DNA from: Elusimicrobiota bacterium
GTDB lineage: Bacteria > Elusimicrobiota > Elusimicrobia > UBA1565 > UBA9628
Reading direction: 5' to 3'
Assembly: GCA_016194705.1 (NCBI GenBank)
Contig: JACQAZ010000048.1
Span: 1 to 64,000, forward strand
Length of the DNA: 64,000 nucleotides
Part shown: in pieces, positions 50,468-58,417 of the stretch
Layout: each line of letters opens with the position of its first letter
How positions within the stretch are numbered: position 1 is the first letter of the stretch
Notes under the pieces: generated by a model
What the model saw: the letters and a program-made list of their open reading frames with translations, nothing else
What the model was told of the DNA's origin: nothing
Databases searched by the model: none
Program-made: the position numbers and the translations under genes

Positions 50468-51277
50468 TCAAGGCGCCGCGGTCGAGGTCGAGAGCTCGGG
50501 GACCGCGAGCGTGCCGCTCGAGACCTCGGTCGCGGCGGAGAGCTCGGTCGAGGTATACACCTCGAATTCGGTCTCCTCCTCGTCGGTCATATAGCCCGAG
50601 GCGCGCATGCGCGCCATGACCCGCCGGCTGTTGCGGTCGACATACGGCCCGCCCTTGCCCGGGTCGTGCCGGGCGGGGCTCGGCAGCACGACGGCAAGGG
50701 CCACGGCCTCGTCGACGGAGAGCTCGGAGGCGTGCTTGCCGAAATAGGCTTGGGCGGCGGCCTCGGCGCCGAAGATCCCCTTGCCCCATTCCGCGATGTT
50801 GAGGTAGAGCTCGAAGATGCGCCGCTTGCCGAGCTCGCGCTCGAGCCGCAAGGCGATCAAGGCCTCCTTGATCTTGCGCAGCGGGTTCTTCGACGGCGAG
50901 AGGTAGAGGTTGCGCGCGACCTGCTGGGTGATCGTGCTGGCGCCGTAGGCCAAGCGGCGTTCCGCGATGTCCTTGTCGAGCGCCAGCTGCACGGCCTTCC
51001 AGTCGACGCCGTTGTGACGGTAGAAGGTGTCGTCCTCGGCGGTCAGCACCGCGTGCTTGAGGTGCTCCGAGATGTCGTCCCAGGCGACCCAGGTCCAGCG
51101 GACGCTCAGCGGCTTGCCCTTGGCGCGCGCCTGGCGCTGGCGCAGTTCGATGTAGGCCGTCGTCGTCGGATTGGTTTTCTTGAGCCGGGCGACGTCGGGG
51201 AGCCAGACGAGGTAGGCCGCCGAGGCGGCAAATGAGAGGATCAGCGACCAGACGAGAAGATTCCCGACGCGGCTCAC
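50468..51277 (-). CDS. mtgA: Monofunctional peptidoglycan transglycosylase
   Basis: 269 residues. One N-terminal TM anchor, then a GT51 domain: AVLTAEDDTFYRHNGVDW with the catalytic Glu, GASTITQQVARNLYLS, RKIKEALIALRLERELGKRRIFELYLN and ALAVVLPSP. It polymerises lipid II glycan strands. Lacks a transpeptidase domain. The 50-residue C-terminal tail is acidic and Ser/Thr-rich (ELSAATEVSSGTLAVPELSTSTAAP region), unusual for MtgA. GTG start, TAGAAT five bases upstream. Confidence 0.92.
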   Translation of the reverse strand: MSRVGNLLVWSLILSFAASAAYLVWLPDVARLKKTNPTTTAYIELRQRQARAKGKPLSVRWTWVAWDDISEHLKHAVLTAEDDTFYRHNGVDWKAVQLALDKDIAERRLAYGASTITQQVARNLYLSPSKNPLRKIKEALIALRLERELGKRRIFELYLNIAEWGKGIFGAEAAAQAYFGKHASELSVDEAVALAVVLPSPARHDPGKGGPYVDRNSRRVMARMRASGYMTDEEETEFEVYTSTELSAATEVSSGTLAVPELSTSTAAP

Positions 51278-51325
51278 GCCCTATTCTACTTTTTCCGTCC
51301 TCTCGACAAAACCCGGCCGCCGGGC

Positions 51326-51331
51326 TATACT
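51326..51331 (+). promoter_or_regulatory. -10 box (TATACT) six bases before the GTG at 51338
   Basis: Six-base gap to a GTG start, no SD. Confidence 0.6.
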
Positions 51332-51337
51332 GGGCTC

Positions 51338-52288
51338 GTGGACTTCATCTCGGATTGGCGCGACAAGGGCCTCTTGAGGCCCGAGCAGGCCAAGGTCCTG
51401 TTGGAAATAGAAAACGATAGGATATTTTCGATCTCGGCCGAGCTTCGGGCCCTCCTTTATCTCGGGGCTTTGCTCATCGTGGCCGGCGTGGGCGGGACGG
51501 TCAAGAGGTATGTCCTCGAGCTCGGCCCCGTCGCGATCAGCGGGGGCTTGTCCTTCGCCGTTCTGGCCGGCCTCTACTACTGCTTCTCGCGCGGGGCCCC
51601 GTACTCTTCTCAGAAAGTCGAATCGCCGACGCCCGCCTTCGACTACGTCCTTTATATGAGCTGCGCCTTTTGGGGAATCCTCTTCGGCTACCTCGAGACG
51701 CATTACCATCTCCTAGCCGAGCATTGGGACTATTATCTCCTGTTGTCCTCCGGCCTTTTCTTCTGGCTCGCCTACCGTTTCGACAACCGCCTCGTGCTGG
51801 CGATGGCCTTGACGACCTTGGGCTCCTGGTTCGGACTGCGCTTCTCGCATCTCGACCTGCCGTTTTTCGACCTGCGCACGCGCGGACTGGGCTTCGGGAC
51901 CACGGTCGTGCTGGCGGGCTGGTGGCTCGAGAACCGGGCGAGGATCAAGGACCACTTCGCCGACACCTACTACAACGTCGGCCTGCACGTGCTGTTCTGG
52001 ACCTTGCTGTGGGGGCTCTTCGACAAAAAAATAATGTCTGCCTACACGCCGGCCTTGGCGATGCTCACGACGGCCGTCATCACCTACGGTCTGAGGCGGC
52101 GCAGCTTCCAATACTTCCTCTATGGGACGGTCTACGGCTACATCGGGCTGTCCTACATCATCGTCACCGAGTTCTTCGACAAGATGTGGAGTTCGATCGG
52201 GGGCCTCTCTTTCTACTTCTTGGCCTCGTCCGTGTCGATGCTCGCGGTGATCTTCTACTTTCGCCGCCGTCTGGAGCAGGACGCATGA
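51338..52288 (+). CDS. DUF2157-like multi-pass membrane protein
   Basis: 316 residues. A short soluble N-terminus (WRDKGLLRPEQAKVLLE) typical of DUF2157 is followed by about nine hydrophobic helices. Function unknown. Leaderless GTG start. It overlaps the next membrane gene by ATGA, so the two are translated together. Confidence 0.72.
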   Translation: MDFISDWRDKGLLRPEQAKVLLEIENDRIFSISAELRALLYLGALLIVAGVGGTVKRYVLELGPVAISGGLSFAVLAGLYYCFSRGAPYSSQKVESPTPAFDYVLYMSCAFWGILFGYLETHYHLLAEHWDYYLLLSSGLFFWLAYRFDNRLVLAMALTTLGSWFGLRFSHLDLPFFDLRTRGLGFGTTVVLAGWWLENRARIKDHFADTYYNVGLHVLFWTLLWGLFDKKIMSAYTPALAMLTTAVITYGLRRRSFQYFLYGTVYGYIGLSYIIVTEFFDKMWSSIGGLSFYFLASSVSMLAVIFYFRRRLEQDA

Positions 52289-53484
52289 GGATCCTGGGCG
52301 AGGAGACGGAGGAGAAGTTGCACGCTCTCGAGTCCGCGCGGGGCTGGAAGCGTTCGGGCCTCATCGCCCCCGAACAGCTGGCGCCGATCGAGGCGGCGCT
52401 GGGCCCGCTTCCGGTTCAGGGGGGCTGGGCCGTGAGGCTGCTCCTCTTCGGCTTCGTCCTGTCGGCTCGGGCGGCCTTCAACACCTTCTTCACCTGGTCG
52501 TTTTTCGGCCGCTCGGTCTGGGACGGGAGCGGCCGCTTGGACCTGGCGGCCTACTACCTGCTGAGCGCTCCGGTCCTCTACCTCGTCGGGGAGTTCGCCG
52601 CGCGGCGCTGGCGGCTCTATCGCTTCGGGGTCGAGGAAGGGCTCATGGCCGGCGCTCTGATCAACCTCTGGACCGGGCTCGCGCTCCAATTCTTGGGGTC
52701 CTCGTCTTGGGACCTCGAGCACAAGTCGCTGGTCATCGCAGGGCCGCTGGCGCTGGCCTGCGCCTGGCTCTACGCGCGCGCGGGCTACGCCTGGGCGGCC
52801 TTCGGCGCGGCCGCGGCTCTGGCCATCGCGGTGCTCGGCCGGTTCACAGGCTGGACGGAGAACGGCGTGCGGCTCTTGGCTTGCGGGCTCTTCGCCGCCA
52901 TGCTGGCCGCGTCGTTCCTGCGCCGCGCGACCTCCGCACACGACCGTTTCGGCTGGCAGGCGCTTCAAGCGACGCTCTTCTTGATGGGCTGTCTGGTCCT
53001 CAACGTCAAGCTCGAGCATGCCTTCGATATTTCCTGGACCCCGGCCCGGGGCGGCGGCAACTTCTACTGGTGGAGCTTCTTCATGATCTTTTTTTTGCCG
53101 TCGCTGGCCTTGGGCTGGGCCGTCCCGCGGCGCCATCGGTCGATGCTCGCGGCCGGATTCATGGCGGCGCTGGTCGGGGTCGTCAGCGTCAAGCCGTACC
53201 TCGGCCTGGCGCGGCATGCGTGGGACCCGGCGGTGCTGGGGCTCTCGCTCATGTGCTTGTCGATCTATCTCAGACGCTGGCTCGACGCGGGTCCCGACGG
53301 CCAGCGCGGAGGCTGGACCGCCAAGCCCCTCATCGTGGGCAGAAACGACGGCCCGGACATGATGTCGCTGGTCGCCGCGGCGACGGCGGCGTCGGCGGGC
53401 GGCGCGGGGCCCGCGCCGGAACAGAAGGGCTTCACGGGCCAGGGCGGCTCCTCGGGCGGGGCCGGAGCCGGCGGGAGCTTCTGA
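52285..53484 (+). CDS. Multi-pass membrane protein with Gly/Ser-rich tail
   Basis: 399 residues. An N-terminal soluble helix pair resembles the DUF2157 start (ESARGWKRSGLIAPEQLAPIEAALG), then about ten hydrophobic helices and a low-complexity C-terminus (TGQGGSSGGAGAGGSF). Same module order as its overlapping upstream neighbour, so probably a diverged paralogue or heteromer partner. Function unknown. Confidence 0.7.
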   Translation: MRILGEETEEKLHALESARGWKRSGLIAPEQLAPIEAALGPLPVQGGWAVRLLLFGFVLSARAAFNTFFTWSFFGRSVWDGSGRLDLAAYYLLSAPVLYLVGEFAARRWRLYRFGVEEGLMAGALINLWTGLALQFLGSSSWDLEHKSLVIAGPLALACAWLYARAGYAWAAFGAAAALAIAVLGRFTGWTENGVRLLACGLFAAMLAASFLRRATSAHDRFGWQALQATLFLMGCLVLNVKLEHAFDISWTPARGGGNFYWWSFFMIFFLPSLALGWAVPRRHRSMLAAGFMAALVGVVSVKPYLGLARHAWDPAVLGLSLMCLSIYLRRWLDAGPDGQRGGWTAKPLIVGRNDGPDMMSLVAAATAASAGGAGPAPEQKGFTGQGGSSGGAGAGGSF

Positions 53485-53485
53485 A

Positions 53486-54436
53486 CTACGGGTTCGGCGG
53501 GTCGACGATGGCGGCCTTCGCGTCGTTGGCCAGCACGCCGGCGTCGCTCGTGACCACGAGATGGGTCTGCTCGAAGTTCACGCGCGCGGTGCCCGGGCCC
53601 TCGAGCCGGAAAGAGTACGGGAACTTGACGGTCTCCCCTGGAGCCAATGTCCCAGGAAACGCGAGTGCTGCGGGCTGTGTGATGGAGGTCCCCGGCTGTC
53701 CGTCTTCGGTGATCGTCTCCTGGCGCGCGGCGGCCTCGAGACCCGAGATCGCGGCCGAGCCCGTGTTCTGGATCTCGATCTCGGCCCGGGCCAGGTCGTG
53801 ATGGAAATAGATCGGGTAGGTCTGGCGCAGCCCCTCCGGCACGCCCGAGGGCACGAAGCGCGCGGGCTGGCGCGACAAGCGGACCCAGAACCCGTCGGCG
53901 GTCCCCTCGGTCAGACCGTACACGTCGAAGAAATTGATCCGGAAGCGCACGCCGCGGCCCTCGCGCCAGGGACCCTCCCAGAGCTTCTGGTAGACCGGCG
54001 GGTGGTAGTCGAGCGCGAAGATCTCGTCGAGCGCCGCGCTGACCAAGGCGACCCCCTCGAACGAGGGATCGCGCACGATCAGCATTCGGTCGACGGGAGC
54101 CTCGACGAGTTCCACGGGCGCCGCGAGCGGGAGCGAGCGGTCCCGGTCGGCTTCAGGGATGGCGTTGACGACCGGGACCGGCGCCAGGAACCCGTCGAGC
54201 CACCGCGTAAACAGGAGTGCGTCGATGCGCAGCAGGCGCAGCAGCCCGCCGCGAGTCCGGACGGCTTTGGCCGGCGCGGGCTTGACCGGCAGCGGGGCGA
54301 CGCGCGCGGGCGGGGGGTAGAGGCCCGGACGGGCGGCATATCCCGCCATGAAGGCCACGTCGGCCGCGCCGGTCGACTGGCTGACCAAGGCGCCGAGAAG
54401 GGCGGCTCTGACGACGGTGGATAGCAGTTTTTTCAT
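53486..54436 (-). CDS. Secreted protein with beta-rich C-terminal domain, unknown function
   Basis: 316 residues. A signal peptide (to about 24) precedes a Pro-rich region, a middle domain (ALDEIFALDYHPPVYQKLWEGPW, RINFFDVYGLTEGTADGFWVRL) and an Ig/CARDB-like C-terminal part with ARAEIEIQNTGSAAISGLEA and TLAPGETVKFPYSFRLEGPG. No family recognised. Convergent with the DUF2157-like operon (1 base apart). A TATACT box lies about 22 bases upstream with GCGAGG as a possible SD. Confidence 0.65.
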   Translation of the reverse strand: MKKLLSTVVRAALLGALVSQSTGAADVAFMAGYAARPGLYPPPARVAPLPVKPAPAKAVRTRGGLLRLLRIDALLFTRWLDGFLAPVPVVNAIPEADRDRSLPLAAPVELVEAPVDRMLIVRDPSFEGVALVSAALDEIFALDYHPPVYQKLWEGPWREGRGVRFRINFFDVYGLTEGTADGFWVRLSRQPARFVPSGVPEGLRQTYPIYFHHDLARAEIEIQNTGSAAISGLEAAARQETITEDGQPGTSITQPAALAFPGTLAPGETVKFPYSFRLEGPGTARVNFEQTHLVVTSDAGVLANDAKAAIVDPPNP

Positions 54437-54457
54437 GGGAGGGGTACCTCGCAGTTA

Positions 54458-54463
54458 AGTATA
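54458..54463 (-). promoter_or_regulatory. -10 box (TATACT) for the secreted protein at 54436
   Basis: Minus-strand hexamer; divergent from the pseudopilin operon promoter at 54528. Confidence 0.45.
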
Positions 54464-54527
54464 ACAGGCGCCCCGAAATCCGCCATGCCTATTTTGTCAC
54501 AGGATGGAAAAATCACGGTAAAGGCTC

Positions 54528-54533
54528 TATACT
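54528..54533 (+). promoter_or_regulatory. -10 box (TATACT) of the pseudopilin operon
   Basis: About 35 bases before the ATG at 54569; the leader carries the SD GGAGGTG. Confidence 0.55.
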
Positions 54534-54568
54534 CACTATGTCCGGCCATTCCCCACGGAGGTGTTCTT

Positions 54569-55003
54569 ATGCCCGAACGCACGATCCGAATCCAGCTCGA
54601 GTTCAACCGCGGCCAGCTGAGGCTGCTGCTCGCCGCCGCTTTGGTCTGCGCGCAGGCCGCCGACCTCGCGTCGGAATCGCTGACCTTGACGACGACCTAC
54701 CCCTCTCCCGCGGGGATCTACAACCAGGTCGTGACCACGGGCAACGCGGGGGCCGCGCCGATGGACACGACCCTCAACCGCAACGCCGGGAACACGGTCC
54801 TGGTGCCGCCGTCCAACGCCATGGGCAACGCGGGCGTGGGGACCAGCGCGCCGGGAGCGAAATTGGAGGTCGCGCTCGGCGACGTCTACATCTCGACGCC
54901 CGGCCGCGGACTCATCGTCCGCAGTCCCAACGGCGCGCAATGCCAGCGCATCCTCGTGAGCAACGACGGCAACTTGTCCACGGACGCCGCGAGCTGCCCG
55001 TGA
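54569..55003 (+). CDS. Exported protein at the head of the pseudopilin operon
   Basis: 144 residues. A hydrophobic stretch (LRLLLAAALVCAQAADLAS) after a charged N-terminus looks like a signal peptide, though longer than usual. The mature start ESLTLTTTYPSPAGIYNQVVTTGNA is a pattern I associate with exported proteins next to pseudopilins in Elusimicrobiota and Omnitrophota (memory, not searched). It has a C-terminal pair of cysteines (AQCQR, ASCP). SD GGAGGTG upstream. It overlaps the next gene (GTGA). Confidence 0.65.
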   Translation: MPERTIRIQLEFNRGQLRLLLAAALVCAQAADLASESLTLTTTYPSPAGIYNQVVTTGNAGAAPMDTTLNRNAGNTVLVPPSNAMGNAGVGTSAPGAKLEVALGDVYISTPGRGLIVRSPNGAQCQRILVSNDGNLSTDAASCP

Positions 55004-55419
55004 AAGGCTTCACCTTGGCCGAGGTCCTCATCGCCACTTTGCTGGTGGCCATCATGGCCATGGGCGCATTCTCCGTCGCGCTGACGGGCCGCGCCGCGTC
55101 GTCCAAGGGGCCGCGGCGCGCGGCCGCGGCGCTCGCCGTCCAGCGGGTCTCCGAGACCCTCAAGGGCTTCGTGACCGCCGATACCGCTCTCGCCCTCGGG
55201 CCCGGCGGCGCCGGGCCCAACGGTTGGGGACTGCCGGGAGACCGCTGCAATTGCTACGCCCTTCAGGCGGGCCCCCACGAGCTCGACCCGGCGCTCTGGC
55301 TGCCCCAGCTCGCCGCGGCCCCGTACTCGGGCACGATCTCCTACACCGTGGCGAGCGCGGCCACCCCCAACGGCCTGCGCCCCACGGCGACCTTCAGCGT
55401 CGCATGGACCGAGCCGTGA
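55000..55419 (+). CDS. Type IV/II pseudopilin-like protein 1
   Basis: 139 residues. It begins almost at the cleavage site: VKG then FTLAEVLIATLLVAIMAMGAFS with Glu5. Length and a Cys pair (RCNCYA) suit a minor pseudopilin of the GspI/PilV class. GTG start overlaps the upstream stop, which dictates the start choice. Confidence 0.85.
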   Translation: MKGFTLAEVLIATLLVAIMAMGAFSVALTGRAASSKGPRRAAAALAVQRVSETLKGFVTADTALALGPGGAGPNGWGLPGDRCNCYALQAGPHELDPALWLPQLAAAPYSGTISYTVASAATPNGLRPTATFSVAWTEP

Positions 55420-55982
55420 AGACCCGCGCGGGCGGTTTCTCGCTGGCGGAGCTCCTCATCTGCGTCAGCTTGATCTCGCTCGTGCTGTTGGCCCTGTTCT
55501 CCGTGGTCACGCCGATCCTGCAGGCCCAGATCGCCCTGCAAGGCCGCCAGCGCGCGCAGGCCGAGGCGCTCATCGGGCTCAAGAGCCTCTCGAGCGAGCT
55601 CGCGCAAGCCACCGAGATCGACCGGCCCCCCGCAGGAGGGTCCAGAGACGCGCTTTCGGGATGCTCGAACTATTCGACGGCGCTGGGAGCCCCATTGGAC
55701 CCCTCCGCACCGGTCCGGACCTTTTATTTTTGCGTGGTCGACGGCTCGCTCTACAGGCTCACCGGCCTCAGCTGCCCGCAGCCGCCGCCGCAGTGCGGCG
55801 TCGGGCCGGGCTGGCTTCTCGTCGCGAACAAGCTGTCCCACGAGGCGGGCCAGCCCGCGTACTTCACTCGCCCCGCCCGCCGCAACACGGTCGAGGTCCA
55901 TTACAGCGTCGACTTCACGAATTCCAGCCAGGCGGTCGACGCCGCGATCGCCGTCGAGGCGGCCGCGGGAGGCAACCAATGA
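55416..55982 (+). CDS. Type IV/II pseudopilin-like protein 2 (GspJ/PilW-like)
   Basis: 188 residues from the GTG at 55416, which overlaps the upstream stop; an ATG at 55404 adds four residues. FSLAELLICVSLISLVLLALFSVV is the pilin helix with Glu5. The larger C-terminal domain has six cysteines (SGCSN, YFCVV, LSCPQPPPQCG and others) and fits the GspJ/PilW size class. Confidence 0.82.
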   Translation: MKTRAGGFSLAELLICVSLISLVLLALFSVVTPILQAQIALQGRQRAQAEALIGLKSLSSELAQATEIDRPPAGGSRDALSGCSNYSTALGAPLDPSAPVRTFYFCVVDGSLYRLTGLSCPQPPPQCGVGPGWLLVANKLSHEAGQPAYFTRPARRNTVEVHYSVDFTNSSQAVDAAIAVEAAAGGNQ

Positions 55983-56314
55983 ACCGCGGGGGCCTCGTGC
56001 TCATGCAGGTGCTCGTGGTCGCCGTGGTCGTGGGCTACCTGTGCTCACTCATCCTCGGGCTGCTCCTGCAGTCCGCCTACCAGAGCGCCGGCGTCGTCGG
56101 GGGAGTCACGGCGTCTCTCAACGCGCAGGCGGCCGTCGTCAAGGTGACCGACGTCTGGAACTCCGCGGGAGCGGTCTGCCGGTCCGACGGGGCCGCGGGG
56201 GTCTCGTGCGCGGGCACGGGCTGCTCGTGCTCCTGCACGGTGGCCGGCCTGCCGGCGGTGGCCGCGCGCGCCTCGACGGGCGCGTCCTGCGTCCTGACGG
56301 CCGTCTCGCCCTGA
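55979..56314 (+). CDS. Pseudopilin-operon membrane protein with Cys-rich tail (PilX-like position)
   Basis: 111 residues. The N-terminal hydrophobic helix (LVLMQVLVVAVVVGYLCSLIL) follows MNRGG, but lacks the FTLxE signature and Glu5, as in GspK/PilX proteins. The tail has a dense cysteine run (AVCRSDG, VSCAGTGCSCSCTV, ASCVL). ATG overlaps the upstream stop (ATGA). Last gene of the operon. Confidence 0.65.
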   Translation: MNRGGLVLMQVLVVAVVVGYLCSLILGLLLQSAYQSAGVVGGVTASLNAQAAVVKVTDVWNSAGAVCRSDGAAGVSCAGTGCSCSCTVAGLPAVAARASTGASCVLTAVSP

Positions 56315-56316
56315 CC

Positions 56317-56859
56317 ATGCCCTGGGAACGGATCCGCTCGGCGCTGGCCGCCCCGCCCGCGCGGCGTGAGGCCGCGCCGACCGCGGCGGTGGCGTTGGTC
56401 TTGACGAAGGACTTCCAACTGCTGCTGATCCGGCGCGCCGAGCATCCGCGCGACCCGTGGTCGGGGCAGATGGCCCTGCCGGGCGGCAGCCGCGACGCGG
56501 GAGATTCTTCCTTTCTGGACACCGCGAGGCGGGAGACCCTCGAGGAGACCGGCATCGACCTGTCGGGGGCGGAGTTTCTCGGAGAACTCGATGACCTCGC
56601 CCCGCGCACGCCTTCGCTGCCGCCCGTGATCGTGCGGCCCTTCGTTTTCGGACTCTCCGCGAGGGTCGCCGTGAGGCCCAGCGACGAGGTCGCCGGGCAT
56701 CTGTGGGTCGGCCTCGAAAAATTGAAGGCCTCCGCCGGGGCGGCCGAGGTGAAGTTTCGCGGCGAGACGCACAGAGTCGGCGCGTACCTCGCGAGCGATC
56801 CGCCGGTGTGGGGGATGACCCATCGCATCCTCTCCGGTTTCCTGACTCGGGTTCTCTGA
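56317..56859 (+). CDS. Nudix hydrolase, CoA-pyrophosphatase-like
   Basis: 180 residues. SGQMALPGG leads into the Nudix box with GG, RRETLEETGI, so the REUxEExGU core is intact. The preceding LLIRRAEHPRDPWSGQMALPGG resembles the NudL/UPF0035 group that hydrolyses CoA. The ATG is two bases after the preceding stop. The fluoride operon promoter overlaps its last codon. Confidence 0.88.
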   Translation: MPWERIRSALAAPPARREAAPTAAVALVLTKDFQLLLIRRAEHPRDPWSGQMALPGGSRDAGDSSFLDTARRETLEETGIDLSGAEFLGELDDLAPRTPSLPPVIVRPFVFGLSARVAVRPSDEVAGHLWVGLEKLKASAGAAEVKFRGETHRVGAYLASDPPVWGMTHRILSGFLTRVL

Positions 56860-56865
56860 TATAAT
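56860..56865 (+). promoter_or_regulatory. -10 box (TGATATAAT) of the crcB transcript
   Basis: Extended -10 immediately after the Nudix stop, about 13 bases before the riboswitch. Confidence 0.65.
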
Positions 56866-56878
56866 ATCTCGGTCGCAA

Positions 56879-56931
56879 GGCGATGGAGTTCGCCGCAACC
56901 GTCCCGGTCTTTGCGGGGCTGATGACTCCTA
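56879..56931 (+). promoter_or_regulatory. Fluoride riboswitch (crcB motif)
   Basis: GGCGATGGAGTTCGCC, then AACCG..., GGGGCTGATGACTCCTAC match the conserved fluoride RNA: the first stem-loop with GGAGTT, the internal AAC, and the 3' CTCCTAC that makes the pseudoknot. It directly precedes crcB. Fluoride binding should stabilise the aptamer and prevent the overlapping terminator. Confidence 0.93.
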
Positions 56932-56957
56932 CCGAGTTCCGGTAGGGGTCTTTTTTA
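56923..56957 (+). terminator. Terminator of the fluoride riboswitch expression platform
   Basis: GACTCCTACCG (56925-56935 region) pairs with CGGTAGGGGTC followed by T6. The 5' arm contains the aptamer's CTCCTAC, so aptamer and terminator are mutually exclusive. Confidence 0.85.
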
Positions 56958-56977
56958 TTATGATGGCGGAGGCCGAG

Positions 56978-57352
56978 ATGGGGAAGTGGATGGGGCTGGC
57001 GGCGGGGTCGTTGGCCGGGGGATTCGCGCGCTACTTTCTGGCGACTTGGGTCTACGGCATCGCGGGAACCGGATTTCCGTATGGGACGCTTCTGGTGAAC
57101 ATTTCGGGGTGCTTTTTGATCGGGCTCTTCGACGGCCTGGCCGAGGTCAGGTTCCTACTCGGCCCGGACGAGCGGATCCTGCTGATGACGGGTTTCTGCG
57201 GGGCATACACGACTTTCTCGACCTTGATTTTGGAGACCTCGAAGCTGGCCGGCGGCGGCCAGTGGCCGCGGGCAGCCGCCAATTTCTTCGGCAGCGGGGC
57301 CTTGGGCTTCTTGTTGTTCCGCCTGGGAGCGGCCGTGGGAGGCATCAGATGA
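56978..57352 (+). CDS. crcB: Fluoride channel CrcB/Fluc
   Basis: 124 residues, four TM helices. It exports fluoride as a dual-topology dimer in the membrane. GGFARYFLA, PYGTLLVNISGCFLIG and GFCGAYTTFSTL are the Fluc signatures, including the Asn and Phe/Thr polar track. The ATG at 56978 is preceded by GGAGG five bases away; the upstream ATGs at 56960/56963 sit on the terminator T-run and have no SD. It overlaps the DUF190 gene by ATGA. Confidence 0.93.
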   Translation: MGKWMGLAAGSLAGGFARYFLATWVYGIAGTGFPYGTLLVNISGCFLIGLFDGLAEVRFLLGPDERILLMTGFCGAYTTFSTLILETSKLAGGGQWPRAAANFFGSGALGFLLFRLGAAVGGIR

Positions 57353-57694
57353 GACTCGAAGGCGAACAGAAGCTGCTGCGCATCTTCATCGGCGAGCGCG
57401 ACCAGTGGGAGGGCGCTCCTTATATACGAGGCCATCGTCGGCGAAGCGCGCGAGCTCGGAATGGCCGGGGCCACCGTGCTCAAGGGCTTTCTGGGTTACG
57501 GCTGCAAGGCCCACATCCACACGGCCAAGCTCCTCGAGCTTTCCGAGGACCTGCCGATCGTCGTGGAGATCGTGGACACCGAGGCCAAGATCAAGACCTT
57601 GCTGCCCAAGCTCGACCTCATGGTCAAGGAAGGCCTGGTCACGCTCGAGAAGGTCCACGTGATCCTCTATCGGGCCCAGACGAAGAAAGCCTGA
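57349..57694 (+). pseudogene. DUF190 protein gene with a +1 frameshift
   Basis: The first frame (from ATG 57349) encodes RLEGEQKLLRIFIGERDQWEGAP, the DUF190 start. The rest of the domain (EAIVGEARELGMAGATVLKG, LLELSEDLPIVVEIVD, MVKEGLVTLEKVHVILY) is in the next frame, ending at 57694. One extra base in CCTTATATAC (57418-57427) explains the break; without it P-L-Y-E would follow. DUF190 commonly accompanies crcB in fluoride operons. Conservation on both sides suggests a recent lesion or sequencing error. Confidence 0.85.
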
Positions 57695-57759
57695 AACAAA
57701 TCCGTAAAGCGATTCCTTCATACTCCTAGCGCCGAGTTCCTCATAGCGCGGGAGGAAGA

Positions 57760-58401
57760 ATGAGACGCGAAGGCTTGATGTCGTGGCTGCTAGTCGCCGC
57801 CGCATTGGCGGTCCCCAGCGCCTCCCTTTACGTCTGGCTGACCGGAACGGTCGAGCGCGCCCACGACCAGGAGCAGACCGTGCGCCGCCAGCGCGAGACC
57901 CCGATCTTCGTCGCCCCGCGCCTGCGCGGGGGCTTGGTCAATCCGACGTCGCGCCCTCCCGAGGTCCGCATCCACGAGGAGGACAAGCCCGCCCCGGAAG
58001 CCGCGCCCGTCAAGGCCGCGGACGCGCCTAAACCGGCCCCGCAGCCCGCTCCCGCGCCGATCGCGAAGCCCCAGCCTGAGCCCGCGCCAGTGGCGGCCTG
58101 GTCGAGCCTGCGCGATCCGATGCTCTCTCCGAGCGAGGAGGCCATCCTCAAGGCTCCGCCTCCCAACGTCGACGCCCCTGAGGCGGCGCCCGTCGCGCGC
58201 CGCCGGACGCCGCGCGCCAAGCCTATCCAGGACACCGTGACGGTCGAGGCGATCATCGCCCTCGAGGGCATTCCCTCGGCGATCGTCAACGGACTGGCGG
58301 TCAAGGTCGGCGACATGGTCGGCAAGGTCAAGGTCGTCATGATCACGGCCGACCGTGTGACCTTCTCCTACCGCAGCCTTCGCTTCGCCAAGAGCATATA
58401 G
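57760..58401 (+). CDS. Membrane-anchored Pro/Ala-rich protein with GspB/PilP-like C-terminal domain
   Basis: 213 residues. One N-terminal TM helix (SWLLVAAALAVPSASLYVWL), a long Pro/Ala linker (about 75-150, with KPAPQPAPAPIAKPQPEPAP), and a small C-terminal domain (TVEAIIALEGIPSAIVNGLAVKVGDMV, VVMITADRVTFSYRSL). The last part resembles the periplasmic domain of GspB/PilP-type pilus or secretion accessory proteins, which is tentative. SD GGGAGGA upstream. Confidence 0.65.
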   Translation: MRREGLMSWLLVAAALAVPSASLYVWLTGTVERAHDQEQTVRRQRETPIFVAPRLRGGLVNPTSRPPEVRIHEEDKPAPEAAPVKAADAPKPAPQPAPAPIAKPQPEPAPVAAWSSLRDPMLSPSEEAILKAPPPNVDAPEAAPVARRRTPRAKPIQDTVTVEAIIALEGIPSAIVNGLAVKVGDMVGKVKVVMITADRVTFSYRSLRFAKSI

Positions 58402-58417
58402 GCTCCCGGCCCGGTCG

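Noticed and set aside
56960..56977. crcB start at 56960 or 56963
   Set aside because: These ATGs follow the terminator T-run without an SD, whereas 56978 has GGAGG at the right distance and gives the usual Fluc length.
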